Positions 14,470 through 22,279 of a stretch of 24,388 nt of DNA are shown one piece after another. The notes under the pieces are model-generated. The model searched no databases. It was given only the letters and a program-made list of their open reading frames with translations, and was not told where the DNA came from. Made by a program: the position numbers and the translations under genes. The stretch's first letter is position 1. Each line of letters opens with the position of its first letter. Source of the DNA: Bacteroidota bacterium (GTDB lineage: Bacteria > Bacteroidota > Bacteroidia > Flavobacteriales > Weeksellaceae); assembly GCA_023419095.1 (NCBI GenBank), contig JAEZYN010000033.1, forward strand, positions 1-24,388, in the 5' to 3' direction.

Positions 14470-15804
14470 TTAAATCTCGGTATTCAGATCCCAGTTCTGC
14501 AGATAATCATGCACGTGTTTGAGGAACATGCCGCCCAGCGAGCCGTCTACCACACGGTGATCGTAAGAATGCGACATGAACATGAGGCTACGGATTGCAA
14601 TCACGTCGCCGTCTTTGGTTTCCAGGACCGCAGGCTTCTTCACGATGGCACCCACTGCCAGAATGGCGACTTGCGGCTGCGGGATGATCGGTGTTCCCAT
14701 CAGGTTTCCGAAACCACCCACGTTCGAAATCGTATACGTGGCGCCTTGCGTATCTTCCGGTCTCAGTTTCTTGTTCCGTGCGCGGTAAGCCAGGTCGTTA
14801 ATAGTCTTCGCCAGACCGGAAAGTGAGAGCTGATCGGCATTTTTGATCACCGGAACGATCAGGTTACCGTCCGGAAGGGCTGTTGCCATTCCGATATTGA
14901 TGTTTTTCTTCTTGATGATTTTGTCGCCGTCCACCGAAACGTTGATTAACGGAAAATCCTGAATGGCTTTCACGATGGCTTTCACGAAAATCGGCATGTA
15001 GGTCAGCTTTTCGCCTTCTCTTTTCTCGAAAATATCTTTGTGCTTGGTGCGCCATTTCACAACGTTCGTCACATCGGTTTCGATGAAGGAAGTAACGTGC
15101 GGCGAAGTTCTTTTTGAATTCACCATCGCATCTGCAATGATCTTTCGCACGCGGTCCATCTGGATCACTTCATCACCCTGCCCTATAGGAACCGGAGCCG
15201 AAAGTGGCGCAGGCGCGGGAGTTTGGGCAACGTGTGCAGGTGCGCTTTGTGGAGCAGCAGCCTGTGCAGGTACGGAAACACTTCTGTTTTCCAGGTATGA
15301 AAGAATGTTTTCTTTGGTGATCCGGCCTTCAAGCCCTGTACCTTTGATTGACTGAAGTTCGGCTTCAGAAATATTTTCCTGTTGAGCGATACTTTTTACC
15401 AAAGGTGAAAGGTAAAGATCGCCTGAAAATTCGGTTTTATTTGAAGCTGAAAGCGGTTTTTCAAGCTCTTTTACTTCTTCATCACTTAGTTGCGGAATAT
15501 CAGTCTGAACATCTTCAGCGGTCTTCGGCTCCTGCGGCTGATCGGCCACGGCACCACCTTCACCGGCGATCTCCATTATCGCAATGGCTTCACCAATCTT
15601 GGCTACCTCATCTTTCTGCTTCAGTATTTTTACGATTTTTCCGGAAACGGGTGTCGGAACATCGGAATCTACTTTATCGGTAGCAATTTCCACAACGGAA
15701 TCATCTTCTTTCACCGTGTCGCCTTCCGCGTAGAGCCAACTGATAATCGTAGCTTCCATCACGCCCTCTCCCATTGAAGGAAGTATTAATTTATATTCTG
15801 CCAT
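14470..15804 (-). CDS. 2-oxo acid dehydrogenase E2 (lipoyl acyltransferase)
   Basis: This 444-residue protein has the full E2 layout. The lipoyl domain (3-78) carries the lipoylated lysine in EIATDKVDSD (Lys44). The peripheral-subunit-binding domain is at 131-170 (SPLVKSIAQQ, GTGLEGRITKENI). A Pro/Ala linker (178-207) leads to the catalytic domain (215-440) ending with SYDHRVVDG, where His416 and Asp420 act. The single lipoyl domain and this linker fit branched-chain 2-oxo acid or 2-oxoglutarate dehydrogenase E2; I cannot decide from sequence alone, and no E1 or E3 gene is adjacent. The enzyme passes acyl groups from E1 to CoA in the cytosol. lipB, which supplies its lipoyl cofactor, lies about 440 bases away, on the same strand. 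Confidence 0.92.
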   Translation of the reverse strand: MAEYKLILPSMGEGVMEATIISWLYAEGDTVKEDDSVVEIATDKVDSDVPTPVSGKIVKILKQKDEVAKIGEAIAIMEIAGEGGAVADQPQEPKTAEDVQTDIPQLSDEEVKELEKPLSASNKTEFSGDLYLSPLVKSIAQQENISEAELQSIKGTGLEGRITKENILSYLENRSVSVPAQAAAPQSAPAHVAQTPAPAPLSAPVPIGQGDEVIQMDRVRKIIADAMVNSKRTSPHVTSFIETDVTNVVKWRTKHKDIFEKREGEKLTYMPIFVKAIVKAIQDFPLINVSVDGDKIIKKKNINIGMATALPDGNLIVPVIKNADQLSLSGLAKTINDLAYRARNKKLRPEDTQGATYTISNVGGFGNLMGTPIIPQPQVAILAVGAIVKKPAVLETKDGDVIAIRSLMFMSHSYDHRVVDGSLGGMFLKHVHDYLQNWDLNTEI

Positions 15805-15823
15805 TTTGATAATTCGGTTTTGA

Positions 15824-15831
15824 CAAAGATA
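15824..15831 (-). promoter_or_regulatory. Promoter -7 box of the E2 gene
   Basis: TATCTTTG on the minus strand is an exact TAnnTTTG match, 19 bases before the ATG at 15804. I see no clear TTG at the -33 position. Confidence 0.55.
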
Positions 15832-15909
15832 AAATTTTTTGCCGATTAAAGAAATCTGAATTTATAAGGCGCTTTTCTGATATTCCTGCAAAAAGTAGCA
15901 GAGTAAAAT

Positions 15910-15935
15910 TTGAGTGTAAACTTTACTTAAATTTG
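15910..15935 (+). promoter_or_regulatory. Promoter of the ABM monooxygenase gene
   Basis: TAAATTTG (15928-15935) is an exact -7 box, 19 bases before the ATG at 15955. A TTTG ends at 15912, giving a spacer of 15 bases, shorter than usual, so the -33 assignment is uncertain. Confidence 0.5.
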
Positions 15936-15954
15936 CCGCACAAAACAAAGAATC

Positions 15955-16248
15955 ATGACTCCATTGTACATCGTCGCGCTGTTCCATTTTAAAGAAAACC
16001 ACCTGGCCGAGGCACTCCAACTTCTTGAAAAACTCGCTATCACGACCCGCAAAGAAGACGGCTGTCTGCAGTACGACCTCGTAGAAGATTCCGAAAACAA
16101 AGGTGTTTTCTTCCTGATGGAACTTTGGGAAAGTGAAGCGCACCACCGTGAGCATAACGCTTCCGAGCATCTCGCAGAATTCCGTAAAGCTGCTGCACCA
16201 CTCTTCGAAAGCAGCGCTGAAGTTTACCGCGGCGCCAAACTTTTTTAG
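15955..16248 (+). CDS. ABM-family (YgiN-like) monooxygenase
   Basis: A 97-residue protein with the whole antibiotic-biosynthesis-monooxygenase ferredoxin-like fold: a first strand (LYIVALFHFK), a helix (AEALQLLEKLAITTRKEDGC), LQYDLVED, FFLMELWESEAHHREHNASE and HLAEFRKAA. The motif ExW-x(3)-A-x(2)-H-x(4)-H-x-x-F is reduced here to ELWESEAHHREHNASEHLAEF, and the conserved histidines are present. Members act as small cofactor-free oxygenases on quinones or aromatics, or as dimeric stress proteins; no substrate can be named. It is a single-gene unit with its own promoter. Its 3' end overlaps the convergent lipB gene by four bases. Confidence 0.8.
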   Translation: MTPLYIVALFHFKENHLAEALQLLEKLAITTRKEDGCLQYDLVEDSENKGVFFLMELWESEAHHREHNASEHLAEFRKAAAPLFESSAEVYRGAKLF

Positions 16249-16967
16249 ATAATCTGCGCTTCGAAAACGTCGCAGAAATGCTTTTTGATCTTAATTTTAA
16301 GGTCTGAAATCTCGTCGTCGGAAAACGTGCGTTCAAGTTCGCGGCTGATGGATGTCACCGCTTTATCTCTGATCCCGCATGGAATGATGTATTCAAAATA
16401 GCGCAGGTCTGTATTCACATTCAGCCCGAAACCGTGCATCGTCACCCATTTCGAGGTCTTCACGCCCAATGCGCAGATTTTCCTTGCGTATGGTTTACCT
16501 ACATCGAGCCATACGCCGGTTTCGCCTTCGCTGCGCATTCCTTTGATGCCATATTCGGCGAGAACGCGGATGATCACTTCTTCCAGATTGCGCATATACA
16601 GGAAAATATCCGACGAGAAATTATCCAGATCCAACACGGGATAGCCGATTAACTGCCCGAAACCGTGATATGTTATATCGCCGCCGCGGTTTGTTTTCAC
16701 GAAAGTCGCGTTGATTTCTTTCAGTTTTTCGGCATTGGCCAGCATATTCTGCGCGTCGCCCGATTTCCCGATGGTGTACACATGCGGATGCTCGACAAAA
16801 AGGAGATAATTGGGCGTTTCCTGCTGAGCTTCTTCAGATTTGCTGCGGTTTTCAAGTTTCAAACCGATGATTTGCTGCATCAGTTTTTCCTGAAAAACGA
16901 ACGCCGCTTCGTATTCCATCAGGCCGAGATCCTGAAACTGCAATAGTCGGTTTTGTTTTGCTGTCAT
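16245..16967 (-). CDS. lipB: Lipoyl(octanoyl) transferase LipB
   Basis: A 240-residue enzyme that moves the octanoyl group from acyl carrier protein to the lipoyl-domain lysine of E2 and GcvH proteins, the first step of lipoate synthesis in the cytosol. Family motifs are complete: VEHPHVYTIGKSG, RGGDITYHGFGQLIGYP (usual GPGQ has Phe in place of Pro), RKICALGVK with Lys163, and PCGI with the nucleophile Cys197. The spacing of 34 residues equals that of Lys135 and Cys169 in the E. coli enzyme. Slightly long N-terminus for the family. It lies in the same orientation as the E2 gene, one of its likely substrates, with only the ABM gene between. Confidence 0.95.
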   Translation of the reverse strand: MTAKQNRLLQFQDLGLMEYEAAFVFQEKLMQQIIGLKLENRSKSEEAQQETPNYLLFVEHPHVYTIGKSGDAQNMLANAEKLKEINATFVKTNRGGDITYHGFGQLIGYPVLDLDNFSSDIFLYMRNLEEVIIRVLAEYGIKGMRSEGETGVWLDVGKPYARKICALGVKTSKWVTMHGFGLNVNTDLRYFEYIIPCGIRDKAVTSISRELERTFSDDEISDLKIKIKKHFCDVFEAQII

Positions 16968-16983
16968 TCTGCATTATTTTTTT

Positions 16984-17098
16984 TGGGGCAATCCCCTTGC
17001 CGGCGCCTGGCCAGCCGCGCGGGGCCGGGCTTTCCGTTGCAATCCCGCCGCGGCGGGGATTTCCACTTCAATCCCTATTGCGGGGATGCTTTCTTATA
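16984..17098. repeat. Palindromic intergenic repeat element (copy B)
   Basis: A very GC-rich block between lipB and trpA. Core: AATCCC-GCCGCGGC-GGGGATT (17041-17061). Flanks: GGGCTTTCCGTTGC on the left and TTCCACTTCAATCCCTA on the right. Read on the minus strand the right flank is TAGGGATTGAAGTGG, which resembles TAGCCCCGATTGAACGG of copy A, so it is the same family in the opposite direction. A second short palindrome (GGCGCCTGGCC region, 17002-17026) lies in the left flank. I see no gene or clear terminator for trpA here; the hairpin itself may end or protect the trp transcript. Confidence 0.6.
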
Positions 17099-17125
17099 AG
17101 ATTATTCGTCGCCAAAAATACAACT

Positions 17126-17929
17126 TTAATCTGCTATGCTATGTATAAATTCTGCCGACTTCCTCTTCCAGTCCTCTTCCTTAAGCAAAATATCGACGAA
17201 CGCCGTCCCGATAATTCCGCCGGCTGACTTTTCGGTAACTTTTTGAAAACCTTCCTTATCCCTGATTCCGAATCCTATCATTACAGGGTTTTTGAGCTCC
17301 AGGCTGGCCAAACGGTTTAAGTAGTCTTCATTGTCGACTTTTTTGGCAAGATTTCCTGTTGTGGAAGAACTTGAAACCGCATACAGAAAACCCGAACTCA
17401 AAGAATCGAGGTATTTTATCCGATCATCTGAAGTCTCAGGTGTTACCAGAAAAATGAAATTAAGATTGTGCTGCTTTAAGATCTGCCTATAATTCTTTTC
17501 AAATTCCACGGCCGGAAGATCCGGAATGATGAGACCGGAAACGCCTGCGGCTGCACACTCGCGGCAAAAATTCTCAAATCCGAAACTGAGCACAGGATTG
17601 ATATATCCCATTAAAATTATCGGGATTTTGATTTCAGATTCCACAGATTTCAGCTGTTCGAAAAGTTTGACGATCGTCATTCCGTTGCGTAGGGCGATCT
17701 CGTGCGCTTTTTGAATTACGGGTCCGTCAGCAACCGGATCAGAATATGGCATCCCGATCTCCACCATTTCTGCGCGCGAATTCTGGATGATTTTCAGAAC
17801 TTCCGTGGTATCGTTCAGATTGGGAATTCCGGCGGTGAAATAAATATTGAGCTTTTTGCGCTGCCCGATGCTCGGTGTTGGGTTCTGGGTGTCGGAGGCT
17901 GGCCGCTGGATACTATTCTGGTCTGTCAT
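17126..17929 (-). CDS. trpA: Tryptophan synthase alpha chain
   Basis: Splits indole-3-glycerol phosphate to indole and glyceraldehyde 3-phosphate; indole is channelled to TrpB. The 267-residue TIM barrel has the catalytic pair Glu57 and Asp68 in EIGMPYSDPVADGP, spaced 11 apart as in the Salmonella enzyme (Glu49, Asp60). ILMGYINPVL, GLIIPDLP, VTPETSDDRI, YAVSSSSTTG and GFGIRDKEG follow in order. The first 24 residues (to IGQRKK) precede the usual start of the fold and are polar and disordered. Last gene of the operon, separated from trpB by 149 bases holding a palindromic repeat, the largest gap in the operon. Confidence 0.96.
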   Translation of the reverse strand: MTDQNSIQRPASDTQNPTPSIGQRKKLNIYFTAGIPNLNDTTEVLKIIQNSRAEMVEIGMPYSDPVADGPVIQKAHEIALRNGMTIVKLFEQLKSVESEIKIPIILMGYINPVLSFGFENFCRECAAAGVSGLIIPDLPAVEFEKNYRQILKQHNLNFIFLVTPETSDDRIKYLDSLSSGFLYAVSSSSTTGNLAKKVDNEDYLNRLASLELKNPVMIGFGIRDKEGFQKVTEKSAGGIIGTAFVDILLKEEDWKRKSAEFIHSIAD

Positions 17930-17963
17930 AATTTTGTTGTTATTAAATATTCTTGAAAATGCT

Positions 17964-18073
17964 TGGGACCCGCGCCCCGGCCTGAGTGAAGCTCTTTTTA
18001 CTTTTCTGGCTGAGCGTAGCCGAAGCCAGGAAAGTAAAAAAGCGGGAACGGAGGACGGAAAAAGGCGCCCAAA
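17964..18073. repeat. Palindromic intergenic repeat element (copy C), inside the trp operon
   Basis: The arms TTTTTACTTTTCTGGCT (17995-18011) and AGCCAGGAAAGTAAAAA (18024-18040) match over 17 bases with one mismatch and a 12-base loop. Flanks are CGCGCCCCGGCCTGAGTGAA on the left and GCGGGAACGGAGGACGGAAA on the right, ending in GGCGCC. The segments touching the arms (GCTCTTTT, AAAAAAGCG) match copy A. It fills most of the trpB-trpA gap and would form a stable hairpin in the operon mRNA. On the transcribed strand no T tract follows the stem, so a terminator role is unlikely. Confidence 0.65.
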
Positions 18074-18078
18074 TAATG

Positions 18079-19260
18079 CTATAAATGCTTAAGATAAGTT
18101 TCCATGTCTTTGTCTCCGCGCCCGCTGAGACACACCACCACCACATCATCCTTCTCAAATTTTTTCTTGCCCAAAACCGCCAGCGCATGCGCAGATTCCA
18201 GGGCCGGGATAATTCCCTCGAGCTTGGTGAGTTCCATCGCAGATTTCAGGGCTTCATCGTCGTTAATGGAGAAAAATTCGGCGCGTTTCTCTGTGAAAAG
18301 ATGGGCGTGGAAAGGGCCGATGCCCGGATAATCCAGCCCCGCCGAAATGGAATGCGGCTCGATCACCTGACCGTCTTCGGTCTGCATCACCAGACTTTTG
18401 CTGCCGTGCAAAACGCCCAAGGTTCCCAGAAATGTGGTGGCCGCAGATTTGCCGGATTCTACGCCAAAACCGCCGGCTTCCGCGGCAATCAACTTGACGT
18501 TTTCTTCGTCTACAAAATGGTAGAAAGTGCCTGCGGCATTGCTTCCGCCACCCACGCAGGCGATCACGTAATCGGGATTTTCTGTGCCGATTTTTTCACT
18601 AAGCTGCCATTTGATCTCTTCGGAAATCACACTTTGAAAGCGCGCCACGAGATCGGGAAACGGATGCGGTCCTACTACACTCCCTATAATATAATGCGTC
18701 GTTGTGGAATTGTTGATCCAGTCGCGCAGGGCTTCGTTCACGGCATCTTTCAGCGTTTTGGATCCAGACGTTGCGGGAATCACAGTTGCGCCGAGCATTT
18801 TCATTCTCGCCACGTTGGGCGCCTGCCTTGCGATATCCACTTCGCCCATGTAGACGATGCATTCCAGACCAAGCAAAGCGCACGCTGTAGCGGTGGCTAC
18901 GCCATGCTGGCCGGCGCCGGTTTCTGCGATAATACGGTGTTTCCCCAGTTTTTTGGCGAGCAGAGCCTGTCCGAGAGCGTTGTTGATTTTGTGCGCGCCC
19001 GTGTGATTCAGATCTTCTCTTTTGAGGAAGATTTGACTTTGATATTTTTCGCTTAAATTTTTTGCAAAATAAAGCGGCGTGGCGCGTCCGACGTAGTTTT
19101 TGAGCAAATGCCGAAACTCATCCTGAAATTCATCAGACTCGATGATGGTGAGATAATTATGCTCTAATTCTTCTATATTCGGGAAAAGCATTTCGGGAAC
19201 GAAGGCGCCGCCAAATTCACCGTAATAACCGTTGTTATCGGGGTTTTTATAATTTTTCAT
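18079..19260 (-). CDS. trpB: Tryptophan synthase beta chain
   Basis: PLP enzyme that condenses indole with serine to tryptophan. The 393-residue sequence has GYYGEFGGAFVPE at the N-terminus and the PLP lysine in REDLNHTGAHKINNA (Lys91). Catalytic Glu113 is in IAETGAGQHGVA, the phosphate-binding loop is CVGGGSNA, and DYPGIGP lies further on. Full length for the TrpB1 type, which pairs with TrpA. Its ATG lies inside the end of trpF (14-base overlap), so translation is probably coupled. Confidence 0.98.
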   Translation of the reverse strand: MKNYKNPDNNGYYGEFGGAFVPEMLFPNIEELEHNYLTIIESDEFQDEFRHLLKNYVGRATPLYFAKNLSEKYQSQIFLKREDLNHTGAHKINNALGQALLAKKLGKHRIIAETGAGQHGVATATACALLGLECIVYMGEVDIARQAPNVARMKMLGATVIPATSGSKTLKDAVNEALRDWINNSTTTHYIIGSVVGPHPFPDLVARFQSVISEEIKWQLSEKIGTENPDYVIACVGGGSNAAGTFYHFVDEENVKLIAAEAGGFGVESGKSAATTFLGTLGVLHGSKSLVMQTEDGQVIEPHSISAGLDYPGIGPFHAHLFTEKRAEFFSINDDEALKSAMELTKLEGIIPALESAHALAVLGKKKFEKDDVVVVCLSGRGDKDMETYLKHL

Positions 19261-19873
19261 AGAGTTGTTTTATTTTTTCGACGTCTTTTACACCGGGTTC
19301 AAATTCAAATTTGGAATTAATGTCGAGCGCAAAAGGTGAGTTTTTAATATTAGAGATATGGTGTGCGTTTTCGAGTGAGATTCCGCCGCTTAAAAAGTAG
19401 GGTTCTGCGATTTCCAGATCATTTAACATCTGCCAATCGAAAGTTGTTCCGGTGCCGCCGTATGCGTGTGAATCATTATCGAAAAGGAAATAATCTGCAT
19501 GTGCTATTAAGTTTTGAATTTTAAATTTTAAAATTTCAAGATCAGTTCCTACTCTGAAAACTTTTATAACCTTTGTTTCTTTACTTAGTTTAATCCGCAG
19601 GTCCTCAATAAATTTCTCGTCCTCATCACCGTGAAGCTGGATCAAATTCAGTGAAGCTTTTTCAGCACTCTGTGCAATATTCTCAACCGTTTCGTTCACG
19701 AATACGCCCACTTTGCCGGGATGATCAATCCGCGAAATCTGATCTAAGCTTAGGTGATTTAAAACAAATCTTGGAGATTTTTCATAGAAAATGAACCCCA
19801 GAAAGTCAGTTTTCAACGAAATTAATTCCTGGATTTGATCAACATTTGTGAGACCGCATACTTTTACTTTCAT
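19247..19873 (-). CDS. trpF: Phosphoribosylanthranilate isomerase
   Basis: Amadori rearrangement of phosphoribosylanthranilate, the third pathway step. The 208-residue barrel has the catalytic Cys6 in KVCGLTN and Asp132 in YFLFDND. LIQLHGDE, GGTGTTFDW and LSGGIS follow. The C-terminal phosphate-binding segment reads LDINSKFEFEPGVKD, slightly different from the common SSGVE form. trpF stands alone and is not fused to trpC as in enterobacteria. It overlaps trpC by four bases (ATGA) and trpB by 14. Confidence 0.95.
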   Translation of the reverse strand: MKVKVCGLTNVDQIQELISLKTDFLGFIFYEKSPRFVLNHLSLDQISRIDHPGKVGVFVNETVENIAQSAEKASLNLIQLHGDEDEKFIEDLRIKLSKETKVIKVFRVGTDLEILKFKIQNLIAHADYFLFDNDSHAYGGTGTTFDWQMLNDLEIAEPYFLSGGISLENAHHISNIKNSPFALDINSKFEFEPGVKDVEKIKQLYEKL

Positions 19874-20649
19874 GATCTAATGCGTGATATAAATTCGCTA
19901 AATTTTTCGCCGGGATTTTCATTTTTCATGAAATACTCACCCATCAGAAAACCGTCAAAACCTTTTTCTTTAAGGAACGTAAAATCGTCAACGCTGTAAA
20001 TTCCGCTTTCTGCCACCGACAATGTGTCTTTTGGTAAAAGATTTTTTAAGTGCACGGAATGCTGCAGATCCACTTTGAAATCCTTCAGATTCCTGTTATT
20101 GATTCCAACGAAATCTATGTTTTTATTGAAATGCGAAAGTTCGTTTTCTGTATGTATCTCGAGTAAAACTTCCAAACCCAACGAATGGGCTAGCTCTGTG
20201 AATTCCTGTACCTGACTCACCGAAAGACAAGCAGCAATCAACAAAACGACATCTGCTCCGATAGATTTTGCTTCGTAAAACTGATACTCTTCGATCATGA
20301 AATCTTTCCGTAGAATCGGGATGCTAATTTCTTTCCTTATGCTTAAAATATCCTCAAAATTTCCACCGAAATATTTATAATCCGTTAAAACTGAAATTGC
20401 GCTGGCACCAAAATTTTGGTAGGATTTCGCAACTTGTAAAACCTCAGCCTTATTATTGATTACTCCTTTACTCGGAGATTTTCTTTTAAATTCCGCAATG
20501 ACGCCCGTTTTCAAATTCAGATTTTCCTTTAACGAAACAGTTTCACGTCCAAAAAACTCCGACTTTTTCAGTTGCTGCAACGAAATTTTTGATTTTGAAA
20601 ACTCAATTTCCTCCTTTTTCGTGACGATAATTTGATCCAAAATATTCAT
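19870..20649 (-). CDS. trpC: Indole-3-glycerol phosphate synthase
   Basis: Ring closure of CdRP to indole-3-glycerol phosphate. The 259-residue protein shows the family motifs in order: AEFKRKSPSKG (Glu53, Lys55), VLTDYKYFGGN, LRKDFMIEEYQ (catalytic Lys115), ADVVLLIAA, GINNRNLKDF, VAESGI and GFLMGEYFM. Normal length for a monofunctional enzyme. The ATG lies four bases after the trpD stop, and trpF begins within its last four bases, so the genes are tightly coupled. Confidence 0.96.
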   Translation of the reverse strand: MNILDQIIVTKKEEIEFSKSKISLQQLKKSEFFGRETVSLKENLNLKTGVIAEFKRKSPSKGVINNKAEVLQVAKSYQNFGASAISVLTDYKYFGGNFEDILSIRKEISIPILRKDFMIEEYQFYEAKSIGADVVLLIAACLSVSQVQEFTELAHSLGLEVLLEIHTENELSHFNKNIDFVGINNRNLKDFKVDLQHSVHLKNLLPKDTLSVAESGIYSVDDFTFLKEKGFDGFLMGEYFMKNENPGEKFSEFISRIRS

Positions 20650-20653
20650 AATC

Positions 20654-21640
20654 TTATTCTAAAATATTCTTTAAAGACTGCAACGCCTTTCCGCTCTCTA
20701 AACTTTCTGTGGCCAATGCGAGGCAATCATTATAATCGCCATATTTGCCAGTATTTTTCAAGGCCATCGCCGCATTGGCGAGTACAACCGCGTTTTGTTC
20801 GGATGTTCCGTGGCCTTCCAAAACGTTTTTAAAGATTTTCGCGGCTTCCTGTATTGAATTTCCGCCGAAAATACTTTTTGCGCTGATGTTTTGAAAACCC
20901 AGTTCCTGCGCAGAAAAAATGTGCTCGCCGGATTTGTCGAAAATCTTGGTGTCTGCGGTAAGCGAAATTTCATCATATCCGTCCAGCGCGTACACGAGCA
21001 GAAAATCAGCCTGTTTTCTCTGCAGCAAATACTGATAGATGCGCGCAATTTCCAAGCTGTACACACCAATCATTGAAAATTTTGGTTTCGCAGGATTTAC
21101 GATCGGACCCAAAATGTTGAAAAAAGTTCTTAATCCCAAACCTTTTCTCAGCGGTGCAACCGACCGCAAGGCCGGATGAAACAAGGGCGCATGCAGAAAA
21201 CAGATATTTCCTTTTTCTAAATCTTTTTTTAAATCTTCGGACGTGGTTTTAAAATTATAGCCCAGTTCTTCGAGAACATTTGAAGAACCTGAAATTGTAG
21301 AAACACCGTAATTGCCGTGTTTCGCCACTTTGTGACCCGCACCGGCAACCACAAAACTTGCCAGCGTGGAAATATTGAAAGTGTCTTTTCCGTCACCGCC
21401 TGTACCCACGATATCGACCAGATCATAGGTTCCCAAATCTACCTGTACGGAAAGCCGCAGCAGCGCTTCCTGAAATCCTTCCATTTCCTCCAGCGTAATG
21501 CTGCGCATCAAAAAAACCGTGACAAAAGCGGTGACTTCGTTATCATTGAATTTGTTTTGTGCTATTTCGGTGAGAATGGCTTTGGCTTCCGCTTTAGAAA
21601 GCGTATTGTGATTGAATAAATATTGTAAAATCTGTTTCAT
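20654..21640 (-). CDS. trpD: Anthranilate phosphoribosyltransferase
   Basis: Transfers phosphoribosyl from PRPP to anthranilate. The 328-residue protein has DIVGTGGDGKDTFNIST (PRPP-binding GTGGD at 79-83) and KHGNYGVSTISGSSNVLEEL, where Tyr-Gly replaces the more common Arg-Ala/Ser. HPALRSVAPLRKGLGLRTFFN and LGPIVNPAKP complete the anthranilate and phosphate sites. It is not fused to the glutaminase TrpG, unlike in E. coli. Gap of 44 bases to trpG upstream. Confidence 0.96.
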   Translation of the reverse strand: MKQILQYLFNHNTLSKAEAKAILTEIAQNKFNDNEVTAFVTVFLMRSITLEEMEGFQEALLRLSVQVDLGTYDLVDIVGTGGDGKDTFNISTLASFVVAGAGHKVAKHGNYGVSTISGSSNVLEELGYNFKTTSEDLKKDLEKGNICFLHAPLFHPALRSVAPLRKGLGLRTFFNILGPIVNPAKPKFSMIGVYSLEIARIYQYLLQRKQADFLLVYALDGYDEISLTADTKIFDKSGEHIFSAQELGFQNISAKSIFGGNSIQEAAKIFKNVLEGHGTSEQNAVVLANAAMALKNTGKYGDYNDCLALATESLESGKALQSLKNILE

Positions 21641-21684
21641 TCTTATGAGTGTTGGTTCATTAATTTTAAATGTTTAATTTAAAA

Positions 21685-22251
21685 TTAACCAGTGATAAAG
21701 TTTTCCAGAATCTGTTTGCCATGTGGTGTCAGGATGCTTTCCGGATGGTACTGAACGGCGTGTACGTCGTAAGTTTTGTGTTTCAGACTCATGATCATTC
21801 CGTTTTTATCGATGCTTGTTATTTCTAGCTCGTCCGGGAAATCCGCCGGATTTACGGCCCAGGAATGATACCTGCCGACTTCGAGTTCTTCCGGCAGATC
21901 CCGAAAGATCCGGTGCTCTTTTATCTGCGTGGATTCGGTGGCTACGCCGTGATAGATTTCGGAAAGGTTGATCAGACTTCCGCCGAAAGCTTCAGCAATG
22001 GCCTGCTGCCCCAGACAAACGCCGAGAATGGATTTTACAGGCGCATATTTTTTAATAACGTCCAGCAGAATTCCGGCTTCTTCGGGAATTCCCGGTCCGG
22101 GTGAAAGAATGATTTTATCATATTTTTTAATGTCTTCCAGCAAAATCTGGTCGTTGCGGAAAACATCAACTTTCTCCTTCGTAATCTGCTCAATCATCTG
22201 AACCAGATTGTAAGTAAAACTGTCGTAATTATCGAATACTAATATTTTCAT
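21685..22251 (-). CDS. trpG: Anthranilate synthase glutaminase subunit
   Basis: Class I glutamine amidotransferase that feeds ammonia to TrpE. The 188-residue sequence has the oxyanion loop SPGPGIPEEAG, the nucleophile Cys79 in GVCLGQQAIAEAFGG, and His169 and Glu171 in VQYHPESIL. Single-domain form. Homologues in para-aminobenzoate synthesis (PabA) are similar and some organisms share one subunit for both pathways. The place between trpE and trpD argues for the tryptophan role, but dual use cannot be excluded. Confidence 0.95.
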   Translation of the reverse strand: MKILVFDNYDSFTYNLVQMIEQITKEKVDVFRNDQILLEDIKKYDKIILSPGPGIPEEAGILLDVIKKYAPVKSILGVCLGQQAIAEAFGGSLINLSEIYHGVATESTQIKEHRIFRDLPEELEVGRYHSWAVNPADFPDELEITSIDKNGMIMSLKHKTYDVHAVQYHPESILTPHGKQILENFITG

Positions 22252-22279
22252 CTTTATTTTTTAAAATTAAAAATGCTGC

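Noticed and set aside
18085..19056. 323-codon open frame antisense to trpB
   Set aside because: It covers most of trpB on the other strand; the translation is Arg/His/Phe-rich without motifs, as expected of a shadow frame.
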